A stretch of 64,000 nucleotides of DNA from JADLBR01 sp964651705 (GTDB lineage Bacteria; Verrucomicrobiota; Verrucomicrobiia; JADLBR01). The notes under the pieces are model-generated. The model saw nothing but the letters and a program-made list of their open reading frames with translations. It was not told the origin of the DNA and made no database searches. The position numbers and the translations under genes were made by a program. Positions 62,219 to 64,000 of the stretch are shown one piece after another; within the stretch, counting starts at the first letter, position 1, and each line of letters starts with the position of its first letter. The stretch lies in assembly GCA_964651705.1 (NCBI GenBank), contig CAZYWZ010000025.1, forward strand, positions 1 through 64,000, given 5' to 3'.

Positions 62219-63421
62219 ATGCGACTTCACCCGGCCTTTTTCCTCGCCCCGTTGCTGGCGTGCCTGCTGCCCCGTCCCGTTGCCGCCTCTGGCCGGGACA
62301 CCGATTCCCCCGTTGCCCACGGCGCCATCCCGGATGACGGGGCCGACGACAGCCCCGCCTTCCAGCGCGCTCTCGAGGCGATCGCCGCCGCCGGCCGCGG
62401 CACCCTCCGCATCCCCCCCGGCGAATTCCATTTCACGAATCGCGCATCGGTGGCTTTCTCGGGCGGCGCGATCACCATCGAGGGCGCCGGCCAGGGCGTG
62501 ACCCGCCTGGTCGCCGACAACCCCGATGGTGTCTTCGCTCTCCGCGACGAATCCTGCACCTGGCAGGTCGCCATCCGGCACCTATCCCTCGTGGCCGGCC
62601 GGGAGGGCGCTGGCACGGCCATCTCCATCACATCGCCCCATCGCGGCGCCAGAAACTATCGCACCCTGACCATCCGCGACACCGACATCCGGGGCGACGG
62701 CCTCCCCACCGCCAAACACTTCCTCTGCGGCATCGACGCGACCGGCCAGTGGCGCCCCCTCTTCGAAAACGTCATCGTCTCGGGCGCCGCCGGCCCGGCA
62801 GTCACGCAGAATCGCTCCGATGACTCGCCGCTCTACGCGATGCGCTGCGGTTTCATCGCCGACTGGTGCTACGCCCCCACCTTCGAGCATTGCTACGCCT
62901 GGTCCGCCCACACCGGATACCGAATCGCCTGCGAGGGCCGACCCGAGGGCCCCGAGGACGCCTCGTTCCGTCGCTGCACCGCCAATGGCGTCCGCATCGG
63001 CATCGATATCCACACCCCCATCGTCGAGCCCCAGCTCGTCATCGATGCCTGCCATGTCAACGCCCGGGACATCGGGATCCGGCTGGAGAAACGCAAGTTC
63101 TTCCACCTCACCAATAACCTCATGTATGGCCTGGAGGGCGAGGCGACGGACCGCCCCTACACCGATATCCTTCTCGCGGACTGCTACGCCGGCGTCATCT
63201 CGCGAAATATCTTCCAATCCCCCGCCCGGCACAACATCCGCCCGGTGCCGCCAGTGGATCACACCATGATCCGGGCCGACCGCGATTGCCGCGACCTCCT
63301 CATCTCCGACAACATCTTCAACGCCAAGGGCACCGCGATCGCCATCGACCCCGGGGCCACGAACGTCACCCTCAGCGGCAACCGCGCCTCCAACCCGCAC
63401 GCCAGACTCCCGTCGCACTGA
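62219..63421 (+). CDS. Secreted right-handed beta-helix protein, pectate-lyase-3-like
   Basis: A 400-residue exported protein; signal MRLHPAFFLAPLLACLLPRP, cleaved near AAS. The start of the mature part, GAIPDDGADDSPAFQRALEA followed by RIPPGEFHF, is the N-terminal signature of pectate-lyase-3/epimerase-like beta-helices. The rest shows helix-coil repeats (IGIRLEKRKFFHLTNNLM). No catalytic triad is assigned, so it may be a lyase, hydrolase or epimerase on an acidic glycan. Ten bp after the GH99-like gene; likely one transcript. Confidence 0.82.
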   Translation: MRLHPAFFLAPLLACLLPRPVAASGRDTDSPVAHGAIPDDGADDSPAFQRALEAIAAAGRGTLRIPPGEFHFTNRASVAFSGGAITIEGAGQGVTRLVADNPDGVFALRDESCTWQVAIRHLSLVAGREGAGTAISITSPHRGARNYRTLTIRDTDIRGDGLPTAKHFLCGIDATGQWRPLFENVIVSGAAGPAVTQNRSDDSPLYAMRCGFIADWCYAPTFEHCYAWSAHTGYRIACEGRPEGPEDASFRRCTANGVRIGIDIHTPIVEPQLVIDACHVNARDIGIRLEKRKFFHLTNNLMYGLEGEATDRPYTDILLADCYAGVISRNIFQSPARHNIRPVPPVDHTMIRADRDCRDLLISDNIFNAKGTAIAIDPGATNVTLSGNRASNPHARLPSH

Positions 63422-63448
63422 CGCGAAAGATCCGAGGCACACAGACCC

Positions 63449-63476
63449 GCGTCCACGGTCTGACGACCGTGGCTAC
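63449..63476. repeat. GTAGCCACGGTCGT palindrome, copy 2 (inverted, intergenic)
   Basis: Reverse complement of the element at 34220-34247, with one difference in the loop. It lies in the 70 bp between two convergent genes (beta-helix and chromate transporter). Confidence 0.85.
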
Positions 63477-63491
63477 ACCCAAGACCCCCGA

Positions 63492-64000
63492 TCACGCGCC
63501 CAGCAACCCGCCAATCCACCCCACCGCCGCTCCGCCCAAAACCAGCCATGCCGAGTTCACGCGAAATCGGAAAAGGAGCCACGCGCCGACGACCGCCAGC
63601 ACGACGGTCAGGCCATCGACGAGAGCCGCGCGGCCAAGGTGCCACGTCACCACAGCCATCAGCGCCAGCGAAGCCACGTTCACCCCATCGAGAAATGCCC
63701 CGGCGACCGATGATCGCCGCAGCCAAGGCACCAGCGGCCCACTGGCGGCCACGAAACAGAACGCCGGAAGGAAAATCCCCACCGTCGCTATCATGGCGCC
63801 CTGCGTCCCTCCCAGCAGATAGCCGATGAATGTCGCCGTGGTGAACACCGGTCCCGGCGTGATCTGGCCCACGGCGATCGCATCCAGAAGCTGCGCCTCC
63901 GTTAGCCACCGAAAACGCTCCACCAGATCCGCCCGAAGAAACGCCAACAAGACATACCCGCTGCCAAACAGCACAGAGCCTACCTTCAGGAAGAATAGGA
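63492..64000 (-). CDS. Chromate transporter family protein, C-terminal part (partial)
   Basis: The gene runs off the right edge; 169 residues are visible. The reading frame is open to the end of the window, giving LFFLKVGSVLFGSGYVLLAF, the hallmark opening of the second half of CHR-family transporters, then VGQITPGPVFTTATFIGYLL. Five to six membrane segments follow. A GTG at 63974 could mimic a start, but the conserved residues upstream of it show the protein continues beyond. CHR proteins efflux chromate, though some have other anion substrates. Whether it is a full-length or half-size transporter cannot be seen. Confidence 0.88.
   Translation of the reverse strand, partial: LFFLKVGSVLFGSGYVLLAFLRADLVERFRWLTEAQLLDAIAVGQITPGPVFTTATFIGYLLGGTQGAMIATVGIFLPAFCFVAASGPLVPWLRRSSVAGAFLDGVNVASLALMAVVTWHLGRAALVDGLTVVLAVVGAWLLFRFRVNSAWLVLGGAAVGWIGGLLGA

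Noticed and set aside
63492..63974. Complete short CHR transporter starting at GTG 63974
   Set aside because: Conserved family residues (LFFLKVGS) lie in frame upstream up to the window edge, so the gene is longer and cut by the window.
1..64000. CRISPR array
   Set aside because: The repeats are dispersed palindromes with no regular spacers and no cas genes.
1..64000. Insertion sequence or prophage
   Set aside because: No transposase, integrase or phage gene is visible. The repeats lack coding capacity.
1..64000. tRNA, rRNA or riboswitch genes
   Set aside because: I looked in the intergenic gaps and saw only palindromic repeats. No cloverleaf or known riboswitch core could be recognised by eye; tRNAscan-SE and Rfam/Infernal would be decisive.

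Overview
The window comes from a high-GC, diderm (LPS-bearing) bacterium. The gene content fits the PVC superphylum, most likely Verrucomicrobiota or a relative: four secreted sulfatases, four HzsA-like/Planctomycete-type diheme proteins, TAT-exported Gfo/Idh/MocA and xylose-isomerase-like proteins, a CotH/LTD protein, GH99-like and beta-helix proteins, and few Shine-Dalgarno sites. The phylum is inferred from gene content; there is no rRNA or tRNA in the window to confirm it.

Positions 1-19330 are housekeeping and envelope genes: galU with a glucuronokinase-like GHMP kinase; a small secreted SecD-P1-like protein; an M50-like protease, argS and a NUDIX hydrolase; rpsT; mdh; an FHA protein; an outer-membrane biogenesis pair (TPR/BamD-like and LptE-like); hom-thrC; a putative glycosyltransferase; and a LolA-like protein followed by an RND/MMPL transporter fused to a cyclic-nucleotide-binding domain. 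The intergenic stretches at 1-298, 2197-2573, 6492-6963 and 13283-13671 are filled with dispersed palindromic repeats that recur in both orientations.

Positions 19386-37270 form one co-directional run of eight genes. Each gene overlaps the next by 4 bp (10 bp in one case), except one 11-bp gap. It reads: GntR/FCD regulator, HzsA-like 1, D-2-hydroxyacid dehydrogenase, FAH-family hydrolase, aldehyde dehydrogenase, then HzsA-like 2, 3 and 4. The four HzsA-like proteins share a beta-propeller and two CxxCH heme sites but carry different lectin-like domains. No hydrazine synthase B/C or hydrazine dehydrogenase is present. The likely theme is oxidation of sugar acids or sugars coupled to extracytoplasmic cytochromes. 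This is the most novel-looking system in the window.

Positions 37282-63421 are a glycan-catabolic region: a CotH/LTD surface protein, four sulfatases, a 3-keto-glycoside-type module (DUF1080, TAT Gfo/Idh/MocA, TAT sugar isomerase), an alpha-L-rhamnosidase-like enzyme, a two-gene counterpart of the plant Tm-1 protein plus a cupin, a leucine-rich repeat protein, a GH99-like/VCBS protein and a pectate-lyase-like beta-helix protein. A chromate transporter gene runs off the right edge. Together these suggest breakdown of a sulfated, rhamnose- or fucose-containing polysaccharide followed by oxidative catabolism.

The + strand is C-rich over most of the window whatever the gene direction. The GntR gene and the sulfatase at 57871-59292 are visible exceptions. 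Some palindromic repeats lie in frame inside the HzsA-like genes and appear to have added codons to them.
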